The notes: a model not told the origin generated them from the letters alone. A stretch of DNA of 64,000 nucleotides from G963675935 sp963719005 (GCA_963719005.1 CAVRAR010000001.1:377027-441026); one strand, 5' to 3'; counted from the stretch's first letter, positions 27,682 to 37,471 are shown. Numbers and translations are program-made.

Positions 27682-29277
27682 TTATTCTTGTCTACGCTGT
27701 CGAGAGTCAGGGGGCTCTTCGTGAAACGCTTCCACCTGGTAGGTCATCACCGTCGCCCCCGGCGACGTCCAAGCGTCGGCTGCCAGGCCGGCCTTTTGCG
27801 AAAGCTCGCTGAGAAAGGTGCGTTTGTCCGGCAACTGCTCCCAAACCTGCGGCAAATACGTGGCCGTCTGGCCATCGACGCGCAACACGACGCCATCGAC
27901 GCCCGGCCGCAGCTTCTCCAATAAATCCCGCGGCGAAGTAAACGCCAACGGCTTCGGCAGCGTGAGGACGCTAATCTCGATCTCGATCTTCTTGAGTTCA
28001 TCCGCCTGCACGGGCGGAAATCGCGGATCTTCGGTTGCCGCCGCTTTCGCCCGCGAGATTACCGCCTGATAGAGTGATTCGTGCGGAGAAAGGCTGCCGA
28101 TGCAACCGCGCAAACTGCCATTGATGGTGAGGGTGACGAAGCACGCCCGGTGCTCGCGAAACTTCGCCGGCCCGGCCGGGTCGTCCTTTGGACTGTCGCG
28201 ACCGGTCACGGCCGCCGTGACGCTCTGCCGGGCCAACGTCAAGAGCATCCGCCGCTCTTCCGGCGTGAACTGCGAGTTGCCGGGCTTCGGCAACGGTTTT
28301 CGGGCTTCGCGGCTCGTCAACGCGATGGCCGCATAGCCGACCACGGCGGACTTGTCGCCGGCCGTATCGCCGCTGTTGCGATAATCGAGCAGATGGGCCT
28401 TCCAGCCCTTCTTCCTCGCGATGTCGATCAGCGTTACCACCGCGGCGTGGCCGCAGGCGTCTTCGTCGTCGATCAGGTCGGCCCGCAAGTCGCAGATCGC
28501 CTTGACGGTGTGCGTGTCGAGGGTCTTGGCTTCCTGATACGGATGGTAGTGACTCAAATCGGTGCTGACGACCAATAGCGTGTCGTCATCAATGAACGGA
28601 GTGAGCTTCTTGGCGACCTCCGCCGAATTCACCTCTCCGAAAACGACCGGTACGATGCTGAAGTCGTGCAGCGTGCATTGCAGCAGCGGCAACTGGACCT
28701 CGAGCGAGTGCTCCCACGTGTCGGGCATGTCCTGGCCCACTGGCGGCGGCTGCCTGGACGAATAGCCAACCCAATTCGGTCGCTCGACCCTGCACTGCGG
28801 ATTGGACGAGAACGGTCTGATCTTGGCGATTTCCACGGCCTTCGGCGAGAGCGGGATGAGCCCAAGAGGTGTTCGGTAAGCATCGACCGCCGGCACGAAG
28901 GTGCCGCTGAACAGCGCGTAATGGCTCGGCCCAAGCAGAATTACGGTCGAGAAATGCTGCCCGACAAGCAGTTTGTAGCCGCTGGCGGCAATCGGGGCCG
29001 AGAACTCGTAGCCCGCGTGAGGGCATACCAGCGCGCGGAGGTTTTTGAGCGGCTCCGGCCGTGCCTTGGCCAGCAACCGCTCGATGTCGCGTCTCAGGAC
29101 GTTTTCGTCCTTAGGATAGAAGATGCCCGCAACGGCCGGTTCACGGATTTTCTCGAATTTCCTGGCCGGCGCGGCGGAAGCGGGGCTCGAAGCCGCGCCC
29201 GGCTGCGGCTTGGCCCCGCAGCCGGCGACCGCCAGCAATACGGCTGCCAGGACGAATCGGCGAAAGAGGTGTTTCAT
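27682..29277 (-). CDS. MEMO-AMMECR1 fusion lipoprotein
   Basis: About 531 residues. A lipoprotein signal (LLAVAGC, Cys20) leads into a MEMO/DODA-like domain (about 45-310) with metal-site motifs VCPHAGYEFS, GPSHYALFSG and STDLSHYHPY, then an AMMECR1 domain (about 345-525) with the family signature RGCIGS (NGSLRGCIGSLSP). MEMO proteins resemble extradiol dioxygenases; AMMECR1 function is unsettled. Together with the radical SAM gene this is the AmmeMemoRadiSam set. Export by lipobox is unusual and means the MEMO metal chemistry would take place outside the cytoplasm. Start at 29277 after GGAGG. Confidence 0.9.
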   Translation of the reverse strand: MKHLFRRFVLAAVLLAVAGCGAKPQPGAASSPASAAPARKFEKIREPAVAGIFYPKDENVLRRDIERLLAKARPEPLKNLRALVCPHAGYEFSAPIAASGYKLLVGQHFSTVILLGPSHYALFSGTFVPAVDAYRTPLGLIPLSPKAVEIAKIRPFSSNPQCRVERPNWVGYSSRQPPPVGQDMPDTWEHSLEVQLPLLQCTLHDFSIVPVVFGEVNSAEVAKKLTPFIDDDTLLVVSTDLSHYHPYQEAKTLDTHTVKAICDLRADLIDDEDACGHAAVVTLIDIARKKGWKAHLLDYRNSGDTAGDKSAVVGYAAIALTSREARKPLPKPGNSQFTPEERRMLLTLARQSVTAAVTGRDSPKDDPAGPAKFREHRACFVTLTINGSLRGCIGSLSPHESLYQAVISRAKAAATEDPRFPPVQADELKKIEIEISVLTLPKPLAFTSPRDLLEKLRPGVDGVVLRVDGQTATYLPQVWEQLPDKRTFLSELSQKAGLAADAWTSPGATVMTYQVEAFHEEPPDSRQRRQE

Positions 29278-29459
29278 GCCAAGTGCCTCCAAAGATGGGT
29301 TGTAGGTCGGAGCGTCGCCCCACCCATGCCACGATTTGGATTGTATCGCTCGCGACGCCGGCCCTGCAAGATCGCCTGTTTCCGCGAATCATTGAAGATT
29401 CTCAAGGCAGAACGCCGATAAAGGCGTTCAACTGCCCGCTAGCAAGGACGCGGGGCGTC

Positions 29460-30122
29460 ATGGCAATCGCCGCTCTTCGTAAAGCCGCCGTTCTCCTGAG
29501 AAGCCTGCCACAACCGCAGGTCGCGGCTCTGCTTGCAAAGCTGTCGCGGGAAGAAGCGGCGGCGGTTTCCGCCGAAATGGCCGCGATCGGTCAAGTTGGC
29601 CGCGAAGAGGAAGAGGCAGTGATGCGCGAGTTTGCCGCGGCCGGCGCTTTTCGAGCCGAGAACAGCCGAACGTTGGAGCGGTCGCCGTTTACGTTTCTCC
29701 ACGGCCTCGACGGCCAGGATCTCTTGACGTTGATCGGCGACGAGCATCCGCAGACGATCGCCCTGGTCCTTTCTCGGTTGCCGGCCCGGCAGGCCGCCGA
29801 GACGCTTACCGCCCTTTCGCCCCAACAACAGGCCTCGGTCATTAGCCGGATCGCGGCGACGGAGCAGCCGAGCCGGGAGATCGTCCACGAGTTGGCCGTC
29901 GCGATCCGGCGCCGCCTCACTGGCCCTGCGAGGTTTCCGATCGCCAAAGGTCTGGCCCGCGTGGCCAAGATGTTCGGCGCCATGCGTCCGGCCGCCGAGC
30001 GGAAACTGCTCGAGGGCATCGCCCAGGCCGATCCGGATTTGCTCTGCAAGATTCGCCGGGCGATGTTCGGCGCCGACGTGGCGGCATGTGCCGAAGCAAA
30101 CGCAAGCAGCGCAGCGTGCTAA
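29460..30122 (+). CDS. fliG: FliG-like flagellar motor switch protein, short form
   Basis: 220 residues, against about 330 for FliG. The N domain begins ALRKAAVLLRSLP. The middle domain carries DEHPQTIALVLSRLPARQAAE, and a later segment (ADPDLLCKIRRAMF) matches the beginning of the FliG C domain. The torque helix region is missing. No other flagellar gene is in the window. The ATG at 29460 follows GGGG. It may be a degenerate paralogue or a protein using only the stacking domains. An ISKra4 element is inserted just after its stop. Confidence 0.75.
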   Translation: MAIAALRKAAVLLRSLPQPQVAALLAKLSREEAAAVSAEMAAIGQVGREEEEAVMREFAAAGAFRAENSRTLERSPFTFLHGLDGQDLLTLIGDEHPQTIALVLSRLPARQAAETLTALSPQQQASVISRIAATEQPSREIVHELAVAIRRRLTGPARFPIAKGLARVAKMFGAMRPAAERKLLEGIAQADPDLLCKIRRAMFGADVAACAEANASSAAC

Positions 30123-30137
30123 ACAACTCCCCTCTCG

Positions 30138-31629
30138 TGTGAGCGTCAGATTTGTGGTGGCGTCAGTTGGGGGGAGGATTCCAGAAGGAGTCCCAGCAGA
30201 TGCGCTCGCTGAGGTATAGGGCACGGAGGTGGCAGACGGCATCCGAGCCTTCCTCGCCCCAACGCATCCCGCCTCCTTTGAGTCGGTTTCCCACCACTGT
30301 TTTGCAGGCCGACTCCACCGGGCCTGAACCTATCTGCCAACCGTTGCCGACATAGGTCGGATAGTCCATGCGGTGCTCGTGATTCTGGAAGTATTGCAGC
30401 GTCTTGCGATGCACTTCCCGAACCGCCGACGAGGCCGCTGCAAGTTCCATCTCTTCCAACCGCCGCCGCACCGTCTGGCCACCTTCGTGTTTCAAGCGAT
30501 GACACATGTCGTCGAGCCACGTTTGTCGCGAGGCTTCGTCTTCACCATACAGCGCCTGCCCTAATTCCACCAGATACTCCTTGACATGGTAGAAATCGAG
30601 AATGCGCACTGCCTTGGGGAAAAATCGCTTGAAGAACGACTCCAAGCCCGCGCCGCCATCGCTCAGCGCGATCTGTTGATCGGCGTTGGCCCAACCGACC
30701 TCCAATGCCTCGCGGTGAAGTTGCCGTCCGAGGTCGTCAAGCTCGAAAAACCCCGATAAATAGCGGACTTGACGCAGTGGCGGACGCTTCGCATCGTGCT
30801 CGTTTCGCGGGTTGTAGACCATGCCCACGTAAGCCATCCGACCCTCAGCGCGACTGCCGCGCAGTCCTTGCTGGCGTACCCCGGTGGCGTCCAGGCTCAC
30901 GTAGGCACATCGTCGTCCATGCGCGTCGCGTTGCCACTCCCAGTCGCGCGTTGGCCCCAGCGATTTTCCTTCGTCGAGTTGCTGGCGAACGCGCTGGCCA
31001 GCGGCTTCCGTGGTTCGCTCAACCGTGGATTCGCTCAGTCGCAGCCCTGCCATTTTCCGCAACGCCCGCTCGGCACCGTGGGCAAAGCTGCCCAACAGGC
31101 CAGCCATCGCCACGATCTCCTCTGCTGCGGCAGTCAGCCTGATCGGCTTCAATTGCAGGGGGCGCTCCCACGGCTTGTGACCACATCGGCAATGCCGGCA
31201 GTGATAGTACGCCGCGTCAACGTCGATCGGCCCCATCAAGCTTACGATGGCGCGCGTCCGCCAGCCGAGGAAACGTGCGTCGCCGCCGCAATCTGGGCAG
31301 ACAGCGCTGCTGCCTTGGTACCCCCTTTTTTCCGGTCGTTGACCGTTGCTTCCAGAGCCTGCGCCCCCATCCGCAGCACCTTGTCTCGCAAGACGAACTC
31401 GGTTTCTCCGAACAATTGGTCGTCCCGCTTGCCAACCATTAGCTCGGCGATTTGCCAAATCTCTCGATCCATCGCTTTCGACAAAACATCATGTACACGT
31501 TGGACTTCGGCCAATTCCTCAGGCGTGCGACCCATAGCCTTCCCCTCCTGGTTCGGCGGAAAATAGGTAAACCTCCTCGCGAAAGCAGCTTAATACCGAA
31601 TTTCCCACCTACAATCAAGACGCTCAAAC
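30138..31629 (-). mobile_element. ISKra4-family insertion sequence with 9-bp target duplication
   Basis: Terminal inverted repeats are GTGTGAGCGTC... on the left and its imperfect complement (...GACGCTCAAAC) on the right, extending into TTGTGGTGG / CCACCTACAA. Directly outside them is a 9-bp direct repeat, TCCCCTCTC, at 30129-30137 and 31630-31638. The target is part of a CCCTCTCCC repeat. Length 1492 bp. Confidence 0.85.
30163..31535 (-). CDS. ISKra4-family transposase read through a -1 frameshift
   Basis: The N-terminal frame (from ATG 31535 after AGGAGGGG) has MGRTPEELAEVQ and LFGETEFVLRDKVLRMG. The C-terminal frame starts at RGYQGSSAVCPDCGG and holds a zinc-ribbon CPDC...CRHC and the catalytic part (SDGGAGLESFFKRFF, FYHVKEYL, GSGPVESACK). 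They meet at A6G5 at 31321-31331, where A-AAA-AAG in the first frame is a classic -1 slip site and gives RKK-RGYQG in the fusion, about 457 residues. Two ORFs joined by -1 frameshifting are known for some elements; an ordinary indel cannot be excluded. Confidence 0.85.
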
Positions 31630-31670
31630 TCCCCTCTCCCTTTGGGAGAGAGGCAGGGGGTGAGGGCTTC
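31628..31670. repeat. CCCTCTCCC palindromic repeat, copy 4
   Basis: CCCTCTCCC-ttt-GGGAGAGAGG plus the GTGAGGG tail. The ISKra4 insertion lies immediately left of it and duplicated part of it. Confidence 0.8.
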
Positions 31671-31677
31671 TCGCTGT

Positions 31678-31751
31678 GTGCCACTGCTTCGCAGAAGCAG
31701 TGCCAACCGCAACTCGCCGCCCCAGCACTGCTTGTACCAATCAGTGGCACA
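31678..31751. repeat. CACTGCTT...AAGCAGTG palindromic repeat, second block
   Basis: Two inverted pairs related to the block at 23084-23158 (CCACTGCTTCGCAGAAGCAG, then CAGCACTGCTTGTACC). It precedes the cupin stop. Confidence 0.7.
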
Positions 31752-31757
31752 CGCGAT

Positions 31758-32129
31758 TCACGCCCTCCTTGGTCTCGCTCGTTCATCGTCGAACGCCATC
31801 GGCGGCGTTCCAAAGATGACGAACTCCAATTCCTGCCCTGGCTCGATCTGCAAGGCGTGCGACGTACCGGCCGGAATGATGACGACGCTGCCCGGCCGCA
31901 GTCGGTAGGGCTTTCCATCGAGCTTTATCGTGCCGGCGCCTGAGAGCACATAATACACTTCATCGTAGCCGGTGTGGAAGAACGGCGGCAGGCCGTCCGT
32001 GGCGGCCACACTCACATTGGCGACCCCGCCTTCGCCGCCGGTAACGATGCGCTGCATCTTGCCGAACGGCCAATCGGCCGCCGGCGTTTCATCGCGATGG
32101 CGCACCAGGGGTTGTTTCTCGCAAATCAT
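31758..32129 (-). CDS. Cupin-domain protein
   Basis: 123 residues, single small cupin. Motif 1 around FFHTGYDEVYYVLSGAG and motif 2 around PGSVVIIPAGTSHALQ carry the His/Glu ligands of a metal site. Such proteins serve as sugar isomerases, dioxygenases or binding proteins, and nothing here decides which. It is divergent from mutS. Confidence 0.8.
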   Translation of the reverse strand: MICEKQPLVRHRDETPAADWPFGKMQRIVTGGEGGVANVSVAATDGLPPFFHTGYDEVYYVLSGAGTIKLDGKPYRLRPGSVVIIPAGTSHALQIEPGQELEFVIFGTPPMAFDDERARPRRA

Positions 32130-32225
32130 CGGGCGGCTCCCTTTTTCATTCCGCGTGTCTCGGGTATTCTACATGGAAATCTCGGCAACGCAACGCCCGC
32201 TACCGGTTGGCCGCAGGGATCCGAA

Positions 32226-34906
32226 ATGACCGCCACTCCCATGATGAAACAGTACGAGGAGGCGAAACGGGCGTGCCCCGATGCGCTGCTGCTGTTTCGC
32301 ATGGGCGACTTCTACGAGATGTTCCACGACGACGCCAAGACGGCCGCTCGCGTGCTGAATCTCGCGCTGACCAGCCGCGAAAAAGGGGAAAACGCCGTGC
32401 CGATGGCGGGCTTTCCCTACCATCAGTTGCAAAGCTATCTGGCCAAGTTGATCGCCGCCGGAATGCGCGCGGCCGTGTGCGAGCAGGTCGAAGATCCGAA
32501 ATTGGCGAAGGGGCTCGTCCGCCGCGAGGTGACTCGCATCGTTACGCCAGGCACCGTCACCGACGACGCCCTGCTCGATCCCGCGAAAGCAATTTCCTGG
32601 CGGCCGTGGCCCCCGGCGATCCGGCGGGCATGGCTTGGGTCGAGCTTTCCACCGGCCGATTCGTCGCCGCTGGCTTTCCCGCGCGGCAGTTGGCCGACCA
32701 GTTGGCGCGAATCTCGCCGGCCGAATGTCTGCTGAGCGACGACGGTACGCCGCTGCCGCCGCACTTGAACGACCGGATGATGGTCACGCGCCGCCCGGCC
32801 TGGGCGTTCTCGCAGCAGACGGCCCGGCAGGTGTTGGCCAAGCACTTCGGCACCGTCGGGCTGGAAGGCTTCGGCTTCTCCGACGCCCCGGCCGACGCCC
32901 AGGCGATTCGCGCCGCCGGGGCCGTGCTCGACTATCTCACCGAGACGCAAAAAAGCTCGCTCGAACACATCGACCGGCTGCTGCCGTATCGCAGCTTGGG
33001 CACGTTGGAAATCGACGAGTCGAGCCGCCGCAGCCTAGAGATCACACGCACAATCCGCGACGGCCGCCGCGAGGGCTCGCTGCTCTGGGTGCTCGACCGA
33101 ACCGTCACGGCAATGGGCTCGCGAATGCTGGCCGAATGGGTGGCCAACCCGCTGACCGATCTGGCCGCGATTCGCGCCCGGCTCGACGCCGTCGAAGAGT
33201 TGGTCGCTAATCAGCCGTTGTGCGCCGATTTGCACGAGTCGTTGCGGCGGATTTATGACGTGGAGCGGTTGCTAGCTCGCGTGGCCACGGGACGAACTAG
33301 CCCGCGCGACCTGAGTTTTCTCGGACGCACGTTACGCATGCTTCCCACGGTAAAGGCGAAGCTGACGGGCCGGCGGAGCGAGCTGTTGACGACGCTTGAA
33401 GGGGCGATCGATCTCTGCCCCGAGCTTCGTGCGACGCTCGACGCGGCGCTGGCCGACGAGTGCCCCTTGGCGAGCACTGAGGGCGGGTTTATCCGCGACG
33501 GGTTCAGCGCCGAATTGGAAGCACTGCGCGAGTTGGCCCACGGCGGCAAGCAGTGGATCGCCCGCTACCAGGCCCAAGAGATCGAGCGGACCGGCATTCC
33601 CACGTTGAAAGTCGGCTTCAACAAGGTCTTCGGCTACTACATCGAGATCGGCAACGCCCATCGCGAAAAGATACCCGCCGATTACATCCGCAAGCAGACG
33701 ATCAAAAACGCCGAGCGTTACATCACGCCGGAGTTGAAGGAGTACGAGGAGAAAGTGTTGACGGCCGACGAGAAGGCCAAGGAGTTGGAATACCGTCTCT
33801 TCGTCGAACTGCGGAACGTTGTGGCGGCCGATCGGCGGCGGATGCAATCGACGGCCGCGGCGCTGGCCGAGATCGACGTGCTGGTCTCGCTGGCCGAGTT
33901 GGCGCGGCAGCGGAATTACTGTCGGCCGCAGGTTGTCGAAGAACCGGTGCTGCGGATCATCGACGGCCGGCACCCGGTCCTGGACGTCGTCGAGCCGGAA
34001 GGGAAGTTCGTCCCGAACGATACGCTCGCCGGTCCCGCCGTTCGCGGCTTTGCAGCGAACCACCAAGACAGCAATCTCTGCGAAAGCGAAAGCGGTTTTG
34101 TGCTGTTAATCACCGGCCCGAACATGGCGGGCAAGAGCACCTACATCCGCCAGGTGGCGCTGCTGACGCTTATGGCCCAGATCGGCAGCTTCGTGCCGGC
34201 GCGCGAGGCCGCCATCGGCGTGGCCGACCGAATCTTCGCTCGCGTCGGCGCGAGCGATGAGCTGACCCGCGGCCAGAGCACGTTCATGGTCGAAATGACC
34301 GAGACCGCGAGGATTCTGAACACCGCCACGTCGCGCAGCCTGGTGATTCTCGACGAGATCGGCCGCGGCACTAGCACCTACGACGGCATGTCGCTGGCGT
34401 GGTCGGTCGTCGAGCACCTGCACGAGCACGTCGGCTGCCGCACCCTCTTCGCCACGCACTACCACGAGCTAACCGATCTGGAGAAATCGCTGCCGGGCGT
34501 GAAGAATCTGAACGTGGCGGTCCGCGAGTGGCAGGACGACGTCGTCTTTTTGCACAAGATCGTCGAGGGGGCGGCCGACAAAAGCTACGGAATCCACGTC
34601 GCCCGCCTGGCCGGCGTGCCGCGCGCGGTGATCGAGCGGTCGAAGGACATTCTGGCCCAGTTGGAAGAAGAACATCTCGACGCCTCGGGCCGCGCGAAAA
34701 TCGCTCGGCCCGTAAAGGAGTCGAGGAAGACGCACCTGCAACTGACGCTCTTCGGCCCGGCCGATCATCCGCTGTTGGACGAACTGCGGCGGCTCGATTT
34801 GAACAACGTCACGCCAATTCAGGCGATCCAATTGCTCCAACGGTGGCAGGAAGAATTGAGCAAGGAGAAGACCGTCCCCTCTCCCGCCGGGAGAGGGTTA
34901 GGGTGA
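32226..34906 (+). CDS. mutS: DNA mismatch repair protein MutS, with a frameshift
   Basis: About 893 residues once joined. Domain I starts MKQYEEAKRACPDALLLFRMGDFYEMF with the mismatch-contacting Phe-x-Glu region. The frame breaks at GATCCC near 32580 and continues one base over as RESNFLAAVAPGD. Restoring one C gives DPRESNFLAA, the normal family text. Later parts are intact: the clamp, the core, Walker A GPNMAGKST, and FATHYHELT. MutS detects mismatches together with MutL. The last residues (TVPSPAGRGLG) come from a palindromic repeat that supplies the stop. No mutL is nearby. Confidence 0.92.
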
Positions 34907-34910
34907 GGGC
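34873..34910. repeat. CCCTCTCCC palindromic repeat, copy 5
   Basis: CCCTCTCCCgccGGGAGAGGG plus TTAGGGTGAGGG. It overlaps the mutS 3' end. A second small palindrome, TTCCCACGC...GCGTGGGAA, follows at 34918-34941. Confidence 0.8.
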
Positions 34911-34978
34911 AGTCCTCGTTCCCACGCTCTGCGTGGGAACCAGAGTCATTCGCTACGTAATCTTGGAATAATCGCACT

Positions 34979-36214
34979 ATGATCAATACCTCTGATTCGT
35001 CCCGTCTCTCCGCCATCCACCCCGACGCCTGGCTGCTCGATCCGGCCATCACCTTTCTCAACCACGGCTCGTTCGGGGCCTGCCCGCGGGTTGTGCTGGA
35101 ACGGCAACACGAGCTTCGGCTGGAAATGGAGCGAGAGCCGGTCGATTTTCTCGTGCGGAAGATGACGCCGCTGGTTGACGAGTCTCGCGAGGCGATCGCC
35201 CGGCTCATCGGGGCCGATCCGGCGGACGTCGTCTTCGTGCAGAACGCCACCGCGGGCGTCAATAGCGTGATGCGTTCGCTCGAATTCCGCCCCGGCGACG
35301 AAATCCTCGTCACCGCGCACGACTACAACGCCTGCCGCAACGTCATTCGCTACGTCGCCCAACGAACGGGCGCGGTCGTGGTCCAGGCCGACGTGCCGCT
35401 GCCGATCAGCTCGTCGCGGCAGGTAACTGATGCGATACTGGAGCGGGTAACGCCGCGGACGCGAGTGGCCATGCTCGATCACATCACCAGCCCGACGGCC
35501 CTGGTCTTTCCCATCGAGGAAATCGTGCGCGAGTTGGACCGCCGCGGCGTCGATACGCTGGTCGACGGCGCCCACGGGCTGGCTATGGTCCCGCTGAACA
35601 TGAATCGTCTGGGAGCGGCCTACTACACCGGCAATTGCCACAAATGGCTCTGCGCCCCGAAGGCCGTGGGCTTTCTGCACGTCCGCCGCGACCGGCAGCA
35701 GGGCATCCAGCCGACTATCGTCAGTCACGGTTGGAACAAGCCGCGGCCTGGCTATTCCCCGTTCCAAGACGCTTTCGATTGGCCCGGCACCCTCGATCCG
35801 ACCCCCTGGTTCTGCATCGCCGACTGCATTCGCTTCCTCGACGGCCTGATGCCCGGCGGGCTGGAAGCGTTAATGCGGCGCAACCACGATCTGGCGATAT
35901 TCGGGCAGCGAATCCTCTGCCAACGGCTCGGGCTCGCGCCGGTCGGCGTCGAGTCGATGCTCGGTTCGATGGCGGCGGTTCACTTGCCCGACAACGCGGC
36001 AGCCTTCGACGCCCAAGGCCAGCCGCAGCCCGCCGAGGAATACCGTCTGAACAATGAACTGTTTGCGGAATTCAAGGTCGAGGTTCCGACGTTCTATTGG
36101 CCCGCCGCCCCGAAGACACTCCTGCGCGTCTGCGCCCATGCCTACAACCATCCGGCCCAGTACGAGCGGCTGGCGGAGGTGCTGAGACTCAAGGGGATGG
36201 CGAAGCTCGGGTAA
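34979..36214 (+). CDS. Class V aminotransferase (isopenicillin-N-epimerase-like)
   Basis: 411 residues, PLP fold type I. NHGSFGACPRVVLERQHELR near the start is typical of this subgroup; the PLP-binding Lys sits in NCHKWLCAPK; GAHGLAM supplies the Asp/His neighbourhood. Members act on amino acids or as cysteine desulfurase-like enzymes, and the substrate is not evident. The start codon at 34979 lacks a strong Shine-Dalgarno. Followed by an unrelated small membrane gene. Confidence 0.85.
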   Translation: MINTSDSSRLSAIHPDAWLLDPAITFLNHGSFGACPRVVLERQHELRLEMEREPVDFLVRKMTPLVDESREAIARLIGADPADVVFVQNATAGVNSVMRSLEFRPGDEILVTAHDYNACRNVIRYVAQRTGAVVVQADVPLPISSSRQVTDAILERVTPRTRVAMLDHITSPTALVFPIEEIVRELDRRGVDTLVDGAHGLAMVPLNMNRLGAAYYTGNCHKWLCAPKAVGFLHVRRDRQQGIQPTIVSHGWNKPRPGYSPFQDAFDWPGTLDPTPWFCIADCIRFLDGLMPGGLEALMRRNHDLAIFGQRILCQRLGLAPVGVESMLGSMAAVHLPDNAAAFDAQGQPQPAEEYRLNNELFAEFKVEVPTFYWPAAPKTLLRVCAHAYNHPAQYERLAEVLRLKGMAKLG

Positions 36215-36258
36215 CGAAAAGAAATCGTCTGTCAACCCTCTGAAATAGGATCAAGATC

Positions 36259-36543
36259 ATGGGTTTCTTCGACGCACTTTCATTTCTCCTTGCCGCCGGA
36301 TTCCTGGTGGCGGCTTTCGTGCGGCAAAAGGTCGCCGGCACCGAGGCGTTCCAAAAAGCCATGATGCTGTTCTTCGCCGCCTTGGTCCTCCACGATCTGG
36401 TGCCGGGGCTCCCCGTAGTGGGGCAGTTCCTGGGTATCGCGGCGCTCGTCGGCTATGCCGTTGCGTTGTGGAGCTTCCGTGATCTATGTTTGGCCCTGGC
36501 GGCGCGGGATGGTTCCAGCCAACGCGGTGGCGATGAGTCTTAG
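36259..36543 (+). CDS. Small membrane protein
   Basis: 94 residues with three hydrophobic stretches (about 5-20, 33-53, 55-73), a basic middle and a polar tail. ATG at 36259. No family recognised. Confidence 0.55.
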   Translation: MGFFDALSFLLAAGFLVAAFVRQKVAGTEAFQKAMMLFFAALVLHDLVPGLPVVGQFLGIAALVGYAVALWSFRDLCLALAARDGSSQRGGDES

Positions 36544-36554
36544 CCCGCGCTCCC

Positions 36555-37286
36555 CTATAGGATTCCCTTCATCGTCGCCAACCCCATCGGTTCCCGGCTG
36601 GCGAACGGTTCGCCGTAGCGTGTGCCGATCAGCGATCCCCAGAACCCCGCTTGATCGCGGAGACGATCGATGATCGGAAAGGCTGGGGCAGCACTGAGGG
36701 GGACAGTCCCATTTTCGCTGAGACGAACATCGGGACAGTCCCCGGCGAACTGGCTGCGGTAACATTCGAGTGCGGCTCGCTTCTTCTCCCAGAAATCGCT
36801 GATGTCGAGCACGAACGCCGGCTGCGGAAGGATGCGCAGGTGGACGCAGTAGTAATAGAAGATCCGCTCGGGATAGAACGGTTCGCCGGGCATGTCGGTC
36901 TTTGTCAGCTTCGACCAGAACCGGGCGGCCTCGGTCAGTTGCGTCGCGGCGACGTGATCGGGATGGGCGTCGATCCAATAAGGGGCGAAAATCCAGCGCG
37001 GCCGCGTGCGACGGAAAACCGTGGCCAGCGCTGCCCGAGCCGCAATCGTCGGCTCCAGCGTGCGGTTCGGCAGACCGAGATTCTCGCGCCAGGGAAGACC
37101 GAGGATTTTGCTCGCCTCGGCCGTTTCGCGCCGGCGAATCTCCGGCGACCCGTGCGGCGTCGGTTCCCCGTCGGTCAGATCGAGCACCCCGACGGCCAAC
37201 CCTTCCGCCAGGAACTTCAGAATCGCCCCGCCCATGCCCAATTCGGCATCGTCGGGATGGGGAGCGACAACGAGAATGTCGAGCAT
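36555..37286 (-). CDS. PIG-L/BshB-type N-acetylglucosamine deacetylase-like protein with an inserted repeat peptide
   Basis: About 243 residues. The zinc motif PHPDDAE lies close to the N-terminus and the later His ligand region is DAHPDHVAAT, both typical of the LmbE/PIG-L family. BshB1 enzymes deacetylate GlcNAc-malate during bacillithiol synthesis; that exact role is possible but not shown. Residues about 190-206 (GDCPDVRLSENGTVP) are encoded by a palindromic element and interrupt the C-terminal domain. The start is taken at 37286; an ATG at 37295 is also possible. Confidence 0.85.
   Translation of the reverse strand: MLDILVVAPHPDDAELGMGGAILKFLAEGLAVGVLDLTDGEPTPHGSPEIRRRETAEASKILGLPWRENLGLPNRTLEPTIAARAALATVFRRTRPRWIFAPYWIDAHPDHVAATQLTEAARFWSKLTKTDMPGEPFYPERIFYYYCVHLRILPQPAFVLDISDFWEKKRAALECYRSQFAGDCPDVRLSENGTVPLSAAPAFPIIDRLRDQAGFWGSLIGTRYGEPFASREPMGLATMKGIL
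36697..36753. repeat. GGGGACTGTCCC palindromic element inside the PIG-L gene
   Basis: On the coding strand it reads GGGGACTGTCCCGATGTTCG ... GGGACTGTCCCC, almost identical to the actB copy and in the same reading frame. Confidence 0.88.
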
Positions 37287-37326
37287 AGTAATCATTGTAT
37301 GCGCACAGAGACAGTTCAAATGGACA

Positions 37327-37431
37327 CTACCTGCCGAACAGCCAGTGAATGAGGGGCAGCAACAGGCAGATGATTACCCCTATGAGCGGGAGGAAGAATA
37401 TAGCGAGGAGTTCCCAACGCTGGTTCTTCAT
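37327..37431 (-). CDS. Tiny single-helix membrane protein
   Basis: 34 residues (MKNQRWELLAIFFLPL then a hydrophobic run and HWLFGR). One clear transmembrane segment. It lies 40 bp upstream of the PIG-L start on the same strand. The Shine-Dalgarno is weak. Small helices of this size are easily missed; a chance ORF remains possible. Confidence 0.4.
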   Translation of the reverse strand: MKNQRWELLAIFFLPLIGVIICLLLPLIHWLFGR

Positions 37432-37471
37432 GTCGAATCCCGTACTGCTGGTCCGGCGACGGGAAAACGGA

